A stretch of 64,000 nt of DNA from Candidatus Magasanikbacteria bacterium RIFOXYC2_FULL_42_28 (GTDB lineage Bacteria; Patescibacteria; ABY1; Magasanikbacterales; GWA2-37-8), in contig MFQZ01000003.1 in assembly GCA_001784435.1 (NCBI GenBank), forward strand, positions 1-64,000. Reading direction: 5' to 3'. A program made the position numbers and the translations under genes. Of this stretch, positions 27,911-37,244 are shown piece after piece. Every line of letters begins with the position of its first letter. The first letter of the stretch is position 1. Under the pieces are notes generated by a model. That model ran no database searches and had not been told where the DNA came from. It worked only from the letters and a program-made list of their open reading frames with translations.

Positions 27911-28906
27911 TTAATAATTCAAAAAAACACCAACTAAATCTCCCGCCATCCTGTTATCATTCCGCTCTACCCAATTTATCCTCTGATCACGCTTAAACCA
28001 AGTCAGCTGCCGTTTGGCATAACGCCGTGTATCGCGTTTTAAAATTTCGATCACTTCGTCCAGCGTCATCTCGCCCCGCAAATAATACCCCATCTGCCGA
28101 TACCCAATTCCGCTCATACTCGGCAACGCCCATATGTCATTGCGAGCGAAGCGCGGCAATCTCTCACTGTCATCCTGAACTCCATGCGATGCCGCATGGC
28201 TATCGTGTTTCAGGATCTCTCGCACTAACCCCTCCGTCTCCCCCACCAACCCATCTTTTATTTGCTCGTCCACCCGCGCGTTAATCCGTTCATACAATTC
28301 TTCTCGCGGCCAATTCAATCCAATCTGTAAACAATCATACAGCTGTTTACCTTTTTTCTGCTGTTTTACAAACGACTCCCCCGCCAAAGCCACTTCCACC
28401 GCCCGCAATACCCGTCGCGGATTTTTTAAATCAATTACCTCGGCACTATCTGGGTCTTTGGTACGCAACATTTTTACCATTTCCGTTAATGATAATTTTT
28501 CTAATTCTTTTCGCAAAGTTTTATCCGGCACCACTTTGGGGATATCCAAATTATCAATCACCGCCCAAAAATACAACCCCGTTCCGCCCACCAAAATCGG
28601 CAACTTCCCCCGCGCCAAAATATCGTCAATGGCATTGATGGCGTCCGCCTTAAAATCCGCCAAACTATAATCTTGGTCAGGGTCAACGGTATTTATCAGA
28701 TGGTGTGAGATCCCTTCTACTATATATACCCCGTTCCCAGGACTTCCTGGTGGCTTAGCAGTGCCAATGTCCATGTTTTTATATATCTGCCGAGAATCAA
28801 AACTCACCACTTCCCCGTTAAATTTCTTAGCCAAAAAAATACCAACATCGGTTTTTCCCGAAGCTGTTGGCCCTAAAATGGCAATAATTTTTGGTAATTT
28901 GGACAT
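27911..28906 (-). CDS. miaA: tRNA dimethylallyltransferase
   Basis: Adds the dimethylallyl group to A37 of tRNAs reading UNN codons. 331 aa with the P-loop GPTASGKT (12-19), FDSRQIYKNMDIGTAKP and the GGTGLYFWA motif. It has about 29 extra residues near 229-257, before the conserved GIGYRQMGYYL segment. These are encoded by palindromic repeats (28136-28221) without a frameshift, so the gene is probably still functional. Confidence 0.95.
   Translation of the reverse strand: MSKLPKIIAILGPTASGKTDVGIFLAKKFNGEVVSFDSRQIYKNMDIGTAKPPGSPGNGVYIVEGISHHLINTVDPDQDYSLADFKADAINAIDDILARGKLPILVGGTGLYFWAVIDNLDIPKVVPDKTLRKELEKLSLTEMVKMLRTKDPDSAEVIDLKNPRRVLRAVEVALAGESFVKQQKKGKQLYDCLQIGLNWPREELYERINARVDEQIKDGLVGETEGLVREILKHDSHAASHGVQDDSERLPRFARNDIWALPSMSGIGYRQMGYYLRGEMTLDEVIEILKRDTRRYAKRQLTWFKRDQRINWVERNDNRMAGDLVGVFLNY
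28136..28221. repeat. Palindromic repeats in frame in miaA
   Basis: One unit, TCATTGCGAG...GGCAATCTC (28136-28165), belongs to the family at 15016. It is followed by TCATCCTGA...TCAGGATC (28169-28217) with an inner stem CCATGCGATGCCGCATGG. Both arms are inverted repeats. Together they add about 29 codons to miaA. Confidence 0.85.
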
Positions 28907-29024
28907 ATTTTACGCTTGCCTCTTGAGTATTTTGGTGATAATATACTATATATTAAGTTAATAATCAACAGGTTCGCATATACATACGTTAGGCGAAATA
29001 ATAAATTTTTTTTATACTAAACCT

Positions 29025-29480
29025 ATGAAAAAAGAATCATCCCAGCCAGAGCCAACCAAAATTAACCATCACCGGTATGAAATTGATTCTGCCGACTTTA
29101 TTCCTGCCGGTACTTTCTATGCAGAGGGTAATGATGAATTAACACGAGAAAGAATTCTAGCAATTCAACTTGTGGAAGAAATAGGCAATCAACTCGCCAT
29201 TGAACATCCTGAAATTAATGAAATATACAAAAATCCTTCTCTTCGTTTGATTGATATTGCTTACCAATTTTTCCCAAGAGAATATGTAGATCAATTCCCG
29301 GAGGTTTGCAATAAAGCCGTTGGTTATGCAATCAGACAACTAAATACTGCCGAAGAACAAGCTGAATTAACACGCCAACACAGACAACATATCGCCGCAT
29401 TAAATTTTAATTTAGGAAGTGCGGAATTTATTGCGCAGTGTAAAGAAGCGGCAAAAAAAGGCATGAGATGCACGGTGTAG
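29025..29480 (+). CDS. Small unknown protein (151 aa)
   Basis: Not recognised. A soluble, acidic, mostly helical protein; RERILAIQLVEEIGNQLAIEH and a FPREYVDQFPEVCNKAVGY segment are noticeable. The composition is normal for this genome. Its last 13 nt overlap the next ORF, suggesting coupled translation. Confidence 0.65.
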   Translation: MKKESSQPEPTKINHHRYEIDSADFIPAGTFYAEGNDELTRERILAIQLVEEIGNQLAIEHPEINEIYKNPSLRLIDIAYQFFPREYVDQFPEVCNKAVGYAIRQLNTAEEQAELTRQHRQHIAALNFNLGSAEFIAQCKEAAKKGMRCTV

Positions 29481-29719
29481 ATACAGAAGCTATGATCCGT
29501 GGTCGCGGAAGAGAACCTTGGAGTTTATCCGAAAAAGTATTGGTTAATGATTTGGTTATAAATCCCAATTTCCAGCATCAAAGCGGTTCCATAAAAGGAA
29601 CTCCTGACCATAAAAAGATCGCAGACGAACTGAATCGATTATTTCATGACGATCAAAAAATTAGAACAAGTAATTCGGTTGGCTCTTTAGTTAGTGACAT
29701 AAGAAGGAAAAAAAGATAA
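29468..29719 (+). CDS. Small unknown protein (83 aa)
   Basis: Not recognised. It starts at an ATG overlapping the end of the 151-aa gene by 13 nt. Basic C-terminus (SDIRRKKR) and a GRGREPWSLSEKVLVNDLV stretch; it might bind nucleic acid. It could also be the C-terminal part of the upstream protein after a frameshift, since together they would form a roughly 230-aa protein. Confidence 0.5.
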   Translation: MHGVDTEAMIRGRGREPWSLSEKVLVNDLVINPNFQHQSGSIKGTPDHKKIADELNRLFHDDQKIRTSNSVGSLVSDIRRKKR

Positions 29720-29807
29720 AAATTAAGGAAGTCGGCGAAACTTCTCATACACGCGACCCAATGGATGGAATTGGCCTTGGACCGCTTTCGCTTTTTTCGG
29801 TGTCGTC

Positions 29808-30041
29808 TTGTTTAGCGCCGGTCTCGCGCATGAACTTGCGGAAAAGTACGCCAAGATGGTGGTAATCGGCGGTTTTGTCTTCGGCGAGATGGTTGCTGGT
29901 GGCGTAATAGCAACATTGCGGTATCTAAACCCAAATGACGATGCGGCGGGAGTTGTTATCATTACCTCCCTTATCTCCGGATTATTTTTTGCGTTTGTGG
30001 GATATTTAATTCAGAAATATCTTGGAAAGAAGCGGAATTGA
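29808..30041 (+). CDS. Small membrane protein, start uncertain
   Basis: A 77-aa frame with a TTG start. The same frame is open back to 29727 with plausible membrane-helix sequence (WNWPWTAFAFFGVVLF) but no ATG or GTG there. The 5' end may be truncated or use a rare start. Two to three hydrophobic helices. Not recognised. Confidence 0.45.
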   Translation: MFSAGLAHELAEKYAKMVVIGGFVFGEMVAGGVIATLRYLNPNDDAAGVVIITSLISGLFFAFVGYLIQKYLGKKRN

Positions 30042-30084
30042 AATAATATTTTTTAAACAATAGCTTAAATTCTAACAAAAACAT

Positions 30085-30375
30085 ATGGATATCATCATTA
30101 GGCACTTAATCTTTTTCTCGGTCGGCGTTTTTCAGGACATTTTAATTACCTACTACTACCAAACTATCGCCAAGGAATACGCTTGGCGAGCGGCGTTTTT
30201 CTCAACGATTGTGACGCTTTTGAACTTATTAATTTTATACGAAATATTAGCGGGAATTGAAGACCAAATATTTACTATAATTTTGGCCTATGCTGTCGGC
30301 AACGGCGTAGGAACGAGTTTGGTAATTAAAAAACACCAAATCCTAAAACTTTTTTATAAAAAAACCGGACGCTAA
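30085..30375 (+). CDS. Small integral membrane protein (96 aa)
   Basis: Three predicted membrane helices (FFSVGVFQDILI, STIVTLLNLLILYEILA, TIILAYAVGNGVGTSL) and a basic C-terminus. The VGNGVGT turn recalls small transporters or UPF0316/DUF2179-like proteins, but I cannot assign it. It lies 12 nt before the reductase gene. Confidence 0.65.
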   Translation: MDIIIRHLIFFSVGVFQDILITYYYQTIAKEYAWRAAFFSTIVTLLNLLILYEILAGIEDQIFTIILAYAVGNGVGTSLVIKKHQILKLFYKKTGR

Positions 30376-30387
30376 TTTTAAAATCCC

Positions 30388-30906
30388 ATGAAAAAGCAAT
30401 ATCTCCTTTTGGCCGCGGTCACTATCGACGGCAAAATTGCCAAAAACAGCGGACACCTATCCACGCGTTGGACCAGTGACGAAGACAAAAATCATTTACA
30501 CGCCATTTTGGATAAAAGCGATTTGGTTGTCGTCGGCAATAATACTTACAAAACTGCTTACCGACCTTTGCGCCAACGCAATTGCGTGGTGTTTACGCGT
30601 TCGGTAAAAACCACTGCCCAAAAAAATGCCAAATGTTTATACTTAAACCCGAGCGCGGTTGATATAAAAAAATGGCTGGCCCAAAGTCCATACAAAAAAA
30701 TCGCAATTTTGGGCGGAACCGCCACTTATAATTTATTTTTAGAAAAAAAATTAATTAGCGATATTTACTTAACCATTGAACCGGTAATTTTTGGTACCGG
30801 TTTGGGATTATTTGATACCAACTTAAAAAATTTCCAACGGTTTAAACTTTTATCAATAAAAAAATTGAACCGACGCGGTTCAATTCTGCTCCACTACACA
30901 GCTTAA
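30388..30906 (+). CDS. RibD_C/dihydrofolate-reductase-fold protein
   Basis: 172 aa with the RibD C-terminal (DHFR-like) fold: AAVTIDGKIAKNSG at the N-terminus, VVVGNNTYKT and the nucleotide-binding ILGGTATYNLFL, then DIYLTIEPVIFGTG. The family contains NADPH-dependent reductases of riboflavin and folate metabolism. The flavin pathway is not seen here, so the substrate is open; a dihydrofolate reductase substitute is one possibility. Confidence 0.82.
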   Translation: MKKQYLLLAAVTIDGKIAKNSGHLSTRWTSDEDKNHLHAILDKSDLVVVGNNTYKTAYRPLRQRNCVVFTRSVKTTAQKNAKCLYLNPSAVDIKKWLAQSPYKKIAILGGTATYNLFLEKKLISDIYLTIEPVIFGTGLGLFDTNLKNFQRFKLLSIKKLNRRGSILLHYTA

Positions 30907-30914
30907 CGCCGTGC

Positions 30915-31388
30915 TTACAAATTCACCGCCGCGCAATACGCGCCCGCTAACGCGTCCGCCGCGTCATCGGATTTAATCGGTTTTTTAACGCCCAAAACCA
31001 TGGCGGCCATTTTTTGCATTTGGCCTTTTTCCGCTCGACCATAGCCGGTCAGCGCTTGTTTGATTTGTAAAGGCGTATATTCATAAATTTCCAAACCGCA
31101 ATCCAAAAGCGTCAATAAAATTACCCCACGCGCCTGCCCGACATCCAGCGCGGTTTTGGCGTTATTAAAAAAATATAATTTTTCCACGGACGCGAGCGTT
31201 GGTTTGTGTTCTTTTACCACTTCTTTTATTTTATCACGCAATTCTTGCAAACGCGCGATTAAAGATTTTTTAGGCGAAGTTTCCAGACAACCATAAGCAA
31301 CCGCTTGCCACTGACCGTGGCCGACCGATTCGATTACGCCATAACCCATGCGACCGAACCCAGGGTCAACACCTAAAATTCTGGTCAT
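30915..31388 (-). CDS. ruvC: Holliday junction endonuclease RuvC
   Basis: 157 aa. The RNase H-like fold begins with ILGVDPGFGRMGYGVI (catalytic Asp7). The second acidic residue is in SVEKLYF, and the C-terminal motif is KSDDAADALAGA. The start overlaps the stop of the Memo-CapA gene by 4 nt (ATGA). The partner gene ruvB lies at 56323, separately. Confidence 0.95.
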   Translation of the reverse strand: MTRILGVDPGFGRMGYGVIESVGHGQWQAVAYGCLETSPKKSLIARLQELRDKIKEVVKEHKPTLASVEKLYFFNNAKTALDVGQARGVILLTLLDCGLEIYEYTPLQIKQALTGYGRAEKGQMQKMAAMVLGVKKPIKSDDAADALAGAYCAAVNL

Positions 31389-33232
31389 AGTGCTAATTTA
31401 CCAACTTCAAATTTTTTACCATCCAACCGACTATTGGTATTAAACCATTCAAAAAATTTATCACGACGCTCGCCGGACATTAAATAATTTTGGGATTTGA
31501 CCGAATAAAACGGCATGACATAAATATCTTTAACACTCCCGCCGGTGAAAGTCATTCCAACACTAAAACCTTCTTGAGTGTCTTGCGAAAAATATTGATC
31601 AAAAATAAAATTTCCGAGTGAGTAAAATATCGGCGCGCCGTTATATATTTCCATTTCTTGAATTACGTGGGGATGACCGCCGACTACCGCTGTCGCGCCG
31701 GCATCGATTAAATCACGCGCCCATTGCCGTTCGCGCTCATTGGAAATACGGTCATATTCCTGCCCCCAGTGCGGCATCACGACCACATTGGGCGCTTGGG
31801 ATTTGGCTGTGGCAATGGCCAATCTGATTTGACTCCAACTAACTTCGCCTTCGGTAAAATTTATTCCCACCAAAGCCATTTTTTCCGGTAAATTATTGGC
31901 CACCCAAATTCCACTGGTGCTCACGCTATATTCATTACCAAAATATCCCAAATTATTTTGTTCTAAAATTGTTTTGGTAAAATCCACATTCGCCCGCCCC
32001 ATATCAATGGTGTGATTATTGGCCAAAGACACAGCTGAAAAATTATAACGCTTTAGCTGCCCCGCGAGCGCCGGATCAAAACGGAAAGCGATGGATTTAG
32101 AAGTATTAATACGTTTGATCGCGAATGGTCCTTCCAAATTGGCGACCGTCAAATCCTGCCCATAAAAAAATCTATTTTCTTGCCCGGTCAAATGTTCAAA
32201 TACATAGTCCAAACCTTTTTCTCCCATCGCTTTGGCAACACTGCGGTCCAACATCATATCACCAAAAAATTGGACGGCGATGGCCGGAATGGCAACAGGT
32301 TTTCCACCAACGAAATACCCCATCACATGCGAAGTGGTTTCGGCCAACTCCGAATTTTTAATAATATCGGCGCTATTGGTATGGTGCGCCAAAGTAAAAT
32401 TTTGCGCTCCTTTTAGTTCATTATATTTCAAAAGCAACCGAATAGAATTTTGGCTGTCAATTTCCATTCGTTCCAGACGATTATAGTCGCCGGTTTCTAA
32501 AACATTTATAGACAATTCATCGTGCCAATTAGAAACAGTAAGTGGAAGATAGTGCGAAAAATCCACCGACGCTAACACTAAAGAATTTTTTGGTAAAATT
32601 TTATTTAATAATTCCGCCACCTTGTCAATCTCTTGAAAATTGCGTTCATTTTTGACAATTATCGGCACGAGTTTGGTGTTTGGCCAAATTTTTTTAACTA
32701 AACTCACGAGCGCGCCCACGCCGTGTTCATTGGCAATGGCCGGATCATCAACCATTACGCCCGCGTCCGCTAATTTTCCAATAATTTTTTGATTGGTTTC
32801 TAAAATTCCAAACGGCGTTTGCCACGGCTCTAACGCCGTAATTATTTTTCCGCGTCCGGTATTAAAATGATTGGGACTGACAATTACCACGACCGCTGGC
32901 GTAATTTTTTTACTCACCGCCTCTAACATTCCAATTTCATAACTGCCAGCGACAAGATGGTGGGGCAAAACGGCGGAAACAGGCGCGGACGACAAATCAG
33001 CGATCGGTTGCGAGTATTTAAACAAGGTCTCGAACAGGTCCTTATCATTAGGTATGGCCGTGTGAACATTGCCCTTAAGACCTTCGGAGGGCAACTGGAT
33101 GCCGGTAAGGATGATTTTCGATAATCCGGCTTGGTCGTTTTTAAAACGTGGCCCCAACCAAAATCCGGCCAAACCAACGGCAATGCCAATTGTGCCAATT
33201 AAAGCCAAAAATATAACTTGTTTAATACGCAT
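31385..33232 (-). CDS. Memo-like / CapA fusion protein
   Basis: 615 aa from the ATG at 33232 (MRIKQVIFLA, a membrane anchor); the longer frame to 33274 has no matching start. Residues ~55-290 are an AmmeMemoRadiSam B / Memo-like domain (VLPHHLVAG, VSPNHFNTG, ASVDFSHYL). Residues ~315-590 are a CapA/PgsA-type metallophosphatase domain (FFGDMMLDR, NLEGP, LANNHTIDMG, PHWGQEY, GGHPHV). CapA proteins belong to poly-glutamate or polysaccharide export systems. Translationally coupled to ruvC. Confidence 0.85.
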   Translation of the reverse strand: MRIKQVIFLALIGTIGIAVGLAGFWLGPRFKNDQAGLSKIILTGIQLPSEGLKGNVHTAIPNDKDLFETLFKYSQPIADLSSAPVSAVLPHHLVAGSYEIGMLEAVSKKITPAVVVIVSPNHFNTGRGKIITALEPWQTPFGILETNQKIIGKLADAGVMVDDPAIANEHGVGALVSLVKKIWPNTKLVPIIVKNERNFQEIDKVAELLNKILPKNSLVLASVDFSHYLPLTVSNWHDELSINVLETGDYNRLERMEIDSQNSIRLLLKYNELKGAQNFTLAHHTNSADIIKNSELAETTSHVMGYFVGGKPVAIPAIAVQFFGDMMLDRSVAKAMGEKGLDYVFEHLTGQENRFFYGQDLTVANLEGPFAIKRINTSKSIAFRFDPALAGQLKRYNFSAVSLANNHTIDMGRANVDFTKTILEQNNLGYFGNEYSVSTSGIWVANNLPEKMALVGINFTEGEVSWSQIRLAIATAKSQAPNVVVMPHWGQEYDRISNERERQWARDLIDAGATAVVGGHPHVIQEMEIYNGAPIFYSLGNFIFDQYFSQDTQEGFSVGMTFTGGSVKDIYVMPFYSVKSQNYLMSGERRDKFFEWFNTNSRLDGKKFEVGKLAL

Positions 33233-33283
33233 ACATCTTAATTTTACGCCTAATTTGGGGAAAATACAATACAACCATTAACT

Positions 33284-33316
33284 AAAACACCCCGACAATT
33301 GTCGAGGTGTTCTTTG
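33284..33316 (-). terminator. Terminator after rpoC
   Basis: AACACCTCGACAATTGTCGGGGTGTT followed by TTAGTT on the minus strand, 9 nt beyond the rpoC stop. Confidence 0.7.
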
Positions 33317-33324
33317 TTTAGATA

Positions 33325-36300
33325 TTATTTCTTAAACCCTGTCCCCGCCGGAATCAACCGACCAATAATTACATTTTCTTTCAGGCCCTCCAAGTAATCA
33401 ACTTTACCGGTAATAGCAGAATTGATTAATACCTTGGCGGTTTCTTGGAAAGAAGCGGATGATAAGAAGCTTTGGGTGGACAACGACACGCGCGTAATAC
33501 CCAAAAGCAACTCGCGCGCCACCGCCAATTTGCCACCGGCTTTTTTGGCGCTACGATTGGCAAAATCCAATTGGGATTTTTCAATCACTTCGCCCGGCAA
33601 TAAATCAGTGTCGCCGGCATCTTCCACATAGGCGCGGCTAAACATTTGCTTGATGAGCAATTCCACGTGCTTGTCATTAACTTTCTGGCCTTGACTGGAA
33701 TAAATATTTTGCACTTCCTGCAAGACATAACGTTGCACTGCCGGTCGGCCTTTTAATTCAAATAATTCTTGCAAATAAATACTGCCGTTAGTCAAGGCCT
33801 GACCCTTTTCAACAACATCGCCATCTTTGGCATACAACTTATAACCCAACGGAATAATATATTCGCGAATTTTTGGTCCGTTATAGGAAAGGGTGAGATT
33901 ATTTTTGACAATCTTCACCTGACTTTCAAACTTGGCCGTCACTTCTTCGCCGGTTGATCCGCGCACGATAACGACCGCGTCTTTTGCCACCGTATCGCCA
34001 TCTTTTACCAGCACTTCATCCTCGGCCGTATATTTAATTTTGGTTTCATCCATGCCTTCAAAATGGACTTTGGCAATTTTCTGACCGCGGCGGCCTTCGA
34101 AAATTTTCTTGCCGGTTGAGGAAGTGATAATTTTACCATCCGCGTCTTCAATTTCCACTTTACCGGCCACTTCGGACAATACGGCTTTGTGTTTCGGCGG
34201 ACGATTTTCAAATAATTCTTCTACGCGTGGCAAACCCTGGGTAATATCGCCACCAGCCACACCACCGGCGTGGAAGGTGCGAAGCGTCAACTGCGTGCCT
34301 GGTTCACCCAATGACTGCGCGGCGATCACACCAACGGCCGTGCCAAATTCCACCGGCACGTTGTGGGCCAAATCATAACCATAACATTGACGACAAACAC
34401 CTTTGGGTAATTTGCATTGCAAGACACTACGCACATGCACGGACGGCACTTTTTTATCTTCAATTACGCGCGCGGCTTTGTCAGTGATAACCTCGCCTTT
34501 TTTGACAATCACAACGCCATCGGCTTTGACATCAGTCAAAACATAACGATCCCAAACGCGGTCGGATAATTTTTCACCCATTTCTTTGGATTGTTCCACA
34601 GTGAAAATTTCGCCATCAGTGTCCCCGCAATCTTCTTCTAACACCACCACATCTTGCGCGACATCTACGAGACGTCGAGTTAAATAACCGGCGTTAGCAG
34701 TACGCAAGGCCGTATCAGACAAACCTTTACGCGTACCGTGGGAAGAAATAAAATATTCCAAAACATCAAAACCTTCTTTAAAGTTGCCTTTGACCGGCAA
34801 TTCAATAATATCACCGCTTGGTGACACCACCAAACCCTTCATACCGATAACCTGACCTAACTGGCCCCAAGTACCGCGCGCGCCGGAATCAATCATGGCG
34901 AACACTGAACTGCTTTTGTCCAAAGTGGCTTGATTATTGGCGACGATTTTATCTTTAGCGCCGGTCCAAATTTCCAAAATTTTAGCGTGACGTTCGGTCT
35001 GGGTTAACAAACCATCACGGTATTGTTCTTCACACAAAGTAATTTCCGCGTCCGCGTCTTTCAAAATCGCCGGTTTTTCTTTAATTTCCGGAAAGTCGGC
35101 AAAGCCCAACGAGTAGCCGGATTTGGTAACATAACGGAAACCGAGATTTTTTAACTCATCCAAATATTTGGCAGTTTCCGGTTGGCCGTAATATTCTAAA
35201 CAGTAGCGAATAATTTCGGCTAATTTTTTAACGTTGATGGTTTCGTTGTAATAGCGTAATTTGTCCGGCACGATTTCGTTAAAGAAAACGCGACCGACCG
35301 AGGTCTCAATAATCAAACTTTCGCTGTCCGTAAATTTATTGGCCGAAGCGGTCATACGCACTTTGATTTTTTCATGCAAAGTAATGGCGCGAGATTTGTA
35401 GGCCAACTTGGCTTCTTTTTCCGAACCAAACAATTTAGTCGCGGTACTTTTATCATTAACATTATAATTGGTAAGATAAAAACAACCAAGCGCGATGTCC
35501 TGTTTAGGAGTCGTTACCGGCTGACCGGTCGCGGGTTTTAAAAGATTTTTTTCCGCGGCCATTAAGTTATCGGCTTCCCAACGCGCTTCGGCCGTAAGTG
35601 GCAAATGAACCGCCATCTGGTCACCGTCAAAGTCAGCGTTAAAAGCGGTACAAACTAATGGGTGCAATTGAATGGCTTTGCCTTCAATCAAACGCGGGTG
35701 AAAGGCCTGGATACCCAGGCGGTGCAAAGTAGGAGCGCGATTTAAAAACACGCGCGTGGTTTTGGTTAAATTTTCCAAAATATCCCAAACCTCGTCGTGT
35801 TCACTTTCAATATAGCGACCGGCACTGCGCACATTGTGCGCGAGTTCGCGCTTAATAATTTCACCCATGATAAACGGCTTGAACAATTCCAACGCCATGC
35901 GTTTGGGCAAACCACATTCATCAATATTCAAAGTCGGACCAACGACGATTACGGAACGGCCGGAATAGTCCACGCGCTTGCCCAATAAATTTTGGCGGAA
36001 ACGCCCTTGTTTGCCTTTCAAAATGTCGGCGAGCGAACGCAGTTGGCGTTTTTGACCGGTCGCGGCCAAAACTGTTTTAGAATGACGAGCGTTGTTGTCG
36101 ATGAGCGCGTCCACCGCTTCTTGCAACATGCGTTTTTCGTTGCGGCAAATAACTTCCGGCGCGTCTAATTCCAATAACCGACGCAAACGATTGTTGCGGT
36201 TAATAACCCGACGATATAAATCATTTAAATCCGAAGTGGCAAACCGACCGCCGTCCAAAGCCACCATCGGGCGTAAATCCGGCGGAATCACCGGAATCGC

Positions 36301-37203
36301 TTTCAAAATTGCCCATTCGGGACGAACACCGTTGACATGTAAACTTTTCAATAATTTTTTACGGCGAATCAACCGTTCCAATTTAGCGCCTTTCGCGCTA
36401 ATTTGGCTTTCGGTAATTTGTTTAATGGTTTCTTCCAAATTCACGCGCGCGAGCAAATTATAAACTGCTTCCGCGCCAATACTGGCCTCAAACAAATGAC
36501 CAAAACGCAAAGACATCTCCTGATAGCGATTTTCCGAAATCACGCGCATCACTTGTAAGTCCTTCAACTCGCGATCAGCGGCTTGAAAATCTTCATCTAA
36601 TGCTTCTATTTTTCTCTCGGATTCTTTCACGATTTCGTCAATGGCGGCCTTGCCCAATTTTTCATTATTGGCTTTGGCAATTCCTTCTTCGCGCTCGCGG
36701 TCAATTTGTTTGCGTTTGGATTTATATTCTTGACGCAATTGATCAGATGCTTGCTTTTTTCCTTCTTCATTAACCGAGTTGATAATAAAAGCGGCAAAGT
36801 AAACTACTTTTTCTAGCGACTGCATCGTCAAATCCAAAATCAAACCAATCTTGGACGGCACGGAACGTAAAAACCAAATATGCGTAACCGGCGCGGCCAA
36901 ATCAATGTGGCCCATGCGTTCGCGACGCACGAGCGAGGTGGTAACTTCCACGCCACACTTATCGCAAACAATTCCTTTGTAGCGAATTTTTTTGTATTTA
37001 CCACAATAACATTCCCAATCCTTGGTCGGGCCAAAAATTTCTTCGGCAAACAAACCGCCTTTTTCCGGTTTTTGCGTACGGTAATTAATTGTTTCCGGTT
37101 TGTTAACCTCGCCAAATGACCAACCCCTAATAACCTCGGGAGAAGCCAAGCGCAGGCGAATGGCGTCAAAGTCAACATGACGGACAGAATCGCGAGTAAT
37201 CAT
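33325..37203 (-). CDS. rpoC: RNA polymerase subunit beta'
   Basis: 1292 aa. N-terminal zinc module (CYCGKYKKIRYKGIVCDKCG), active-site NADFDGDQM, the bridge-helix region and the second zinc site (C-x-C ... CRQC). Length is normal for a small genome. It follows rpoB by 41 nt in the same operon. Confidence 0.98.
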   Translation of the reverse strand: MITRDSVRHVDFDAIRLRLASPEVIRGWSFGEVNKPETINYRTQKPEKGGLFAEEIFGPTKDWECYCGKYKKIRYKGIVCDKCGVEVTTSLVRRERMGHIDLAAPVTHIWFLRSVPSKIGLILDLTMQSLEKVVYFAAFIINSVNEEGKKQASDQLRQEYKSKRKQIDREREEGIAKANNEKLGKAAIDEIVKESERKIEALDEDFQAADRELKDLQVMRVISENRYQEMSLRFGHLFEASIGAEAVYNLLARVNLEETIKQITESQISAKGAKLERLIRRKKLLKSLHVNGVRPEWAILKAIPVIPPDLRPMVALDGGRFATSDLNDLYRRVINRNNRLRRLLELDAPEVICRNEKRMLQEAVDALIDNNARHSKTVLAATGQKRQLRSLADILKGKQGRFRQNLLGKRVDYSGRSVIVVGPTLNIDECGLPKRMALELFKPFIMGEIIKRELAHNVRSAGRYIESEHDEVWDILENLTKTTRVFLNRAPTLHRLGIQAFHPRLIEGKAIQLHPLVCTAFNADFDGDQMAVHLPLTAEARWEADNLMAAEKNLLKPATGQPVTTPKQDIALGCFYLTNYNVNDKSTATKLFGSEKEAKLAYKSRAITLHEKIKVRMTASANKFTDSESLIIETSVGRVFFNEIVPDKLRYYNETINVKKLAEIIRYCLEYYGQPETAKYLDELKNLGFRYVTKSGYSLGFADFPEIKEKPAILKDADAEITLCEEQYRDGLLTQTERHAKILEIWTGAKDKIVANNQATLDKSSSVFAMIDSGARGTWGQLGQVIGMKGLVVSPSGDIIELPVKGNFKEGFDVLEYFISSHGTRKGLSDTALRTANAGYLTRRLVDVAQDVVVLEEDCGDTDGEIFTVEQSKEMGEKLSDRVWDRYVLTDVKADGVVIVKKGEVITDKAARVIEDKKVPSVHVRSVLQCKLPKGVCRQCYGYDLAHNVPVEFGTAVGVIAAQSLGEPGTQLTLRTFHAGGVAGGDITQGLPRVEELFENRPPKHKAVLSEVAGKVEIEDADGKIITSSTGKKIFEGRRGQKIAKVHFEGMDETKIKYTAEDEVLVKDGDTVAKDAVVIVRGSTGEEVTAKFESQVKIVKNNLTLSYNGPKIREYIIPLGYKLYAKDGDVVEKGQALTNGSIYLQELFELKGRPAVQRYVLQEVQNIYSSQGQKVNDKHVELLIKQMFSRAYVEDAGDTDLLPGEVIEKSQLDFANRSAKKAGGKLAVARELLLGITRVSLSTQSFLSSASFQETAKVLINSAITGKVDYLEGLKENVIIGRLIPAGTGFKK

Positions 37204-37244
37204 ATTAAAATCAAAATTTAAAAATCAAAAATCAAAATTAACAA

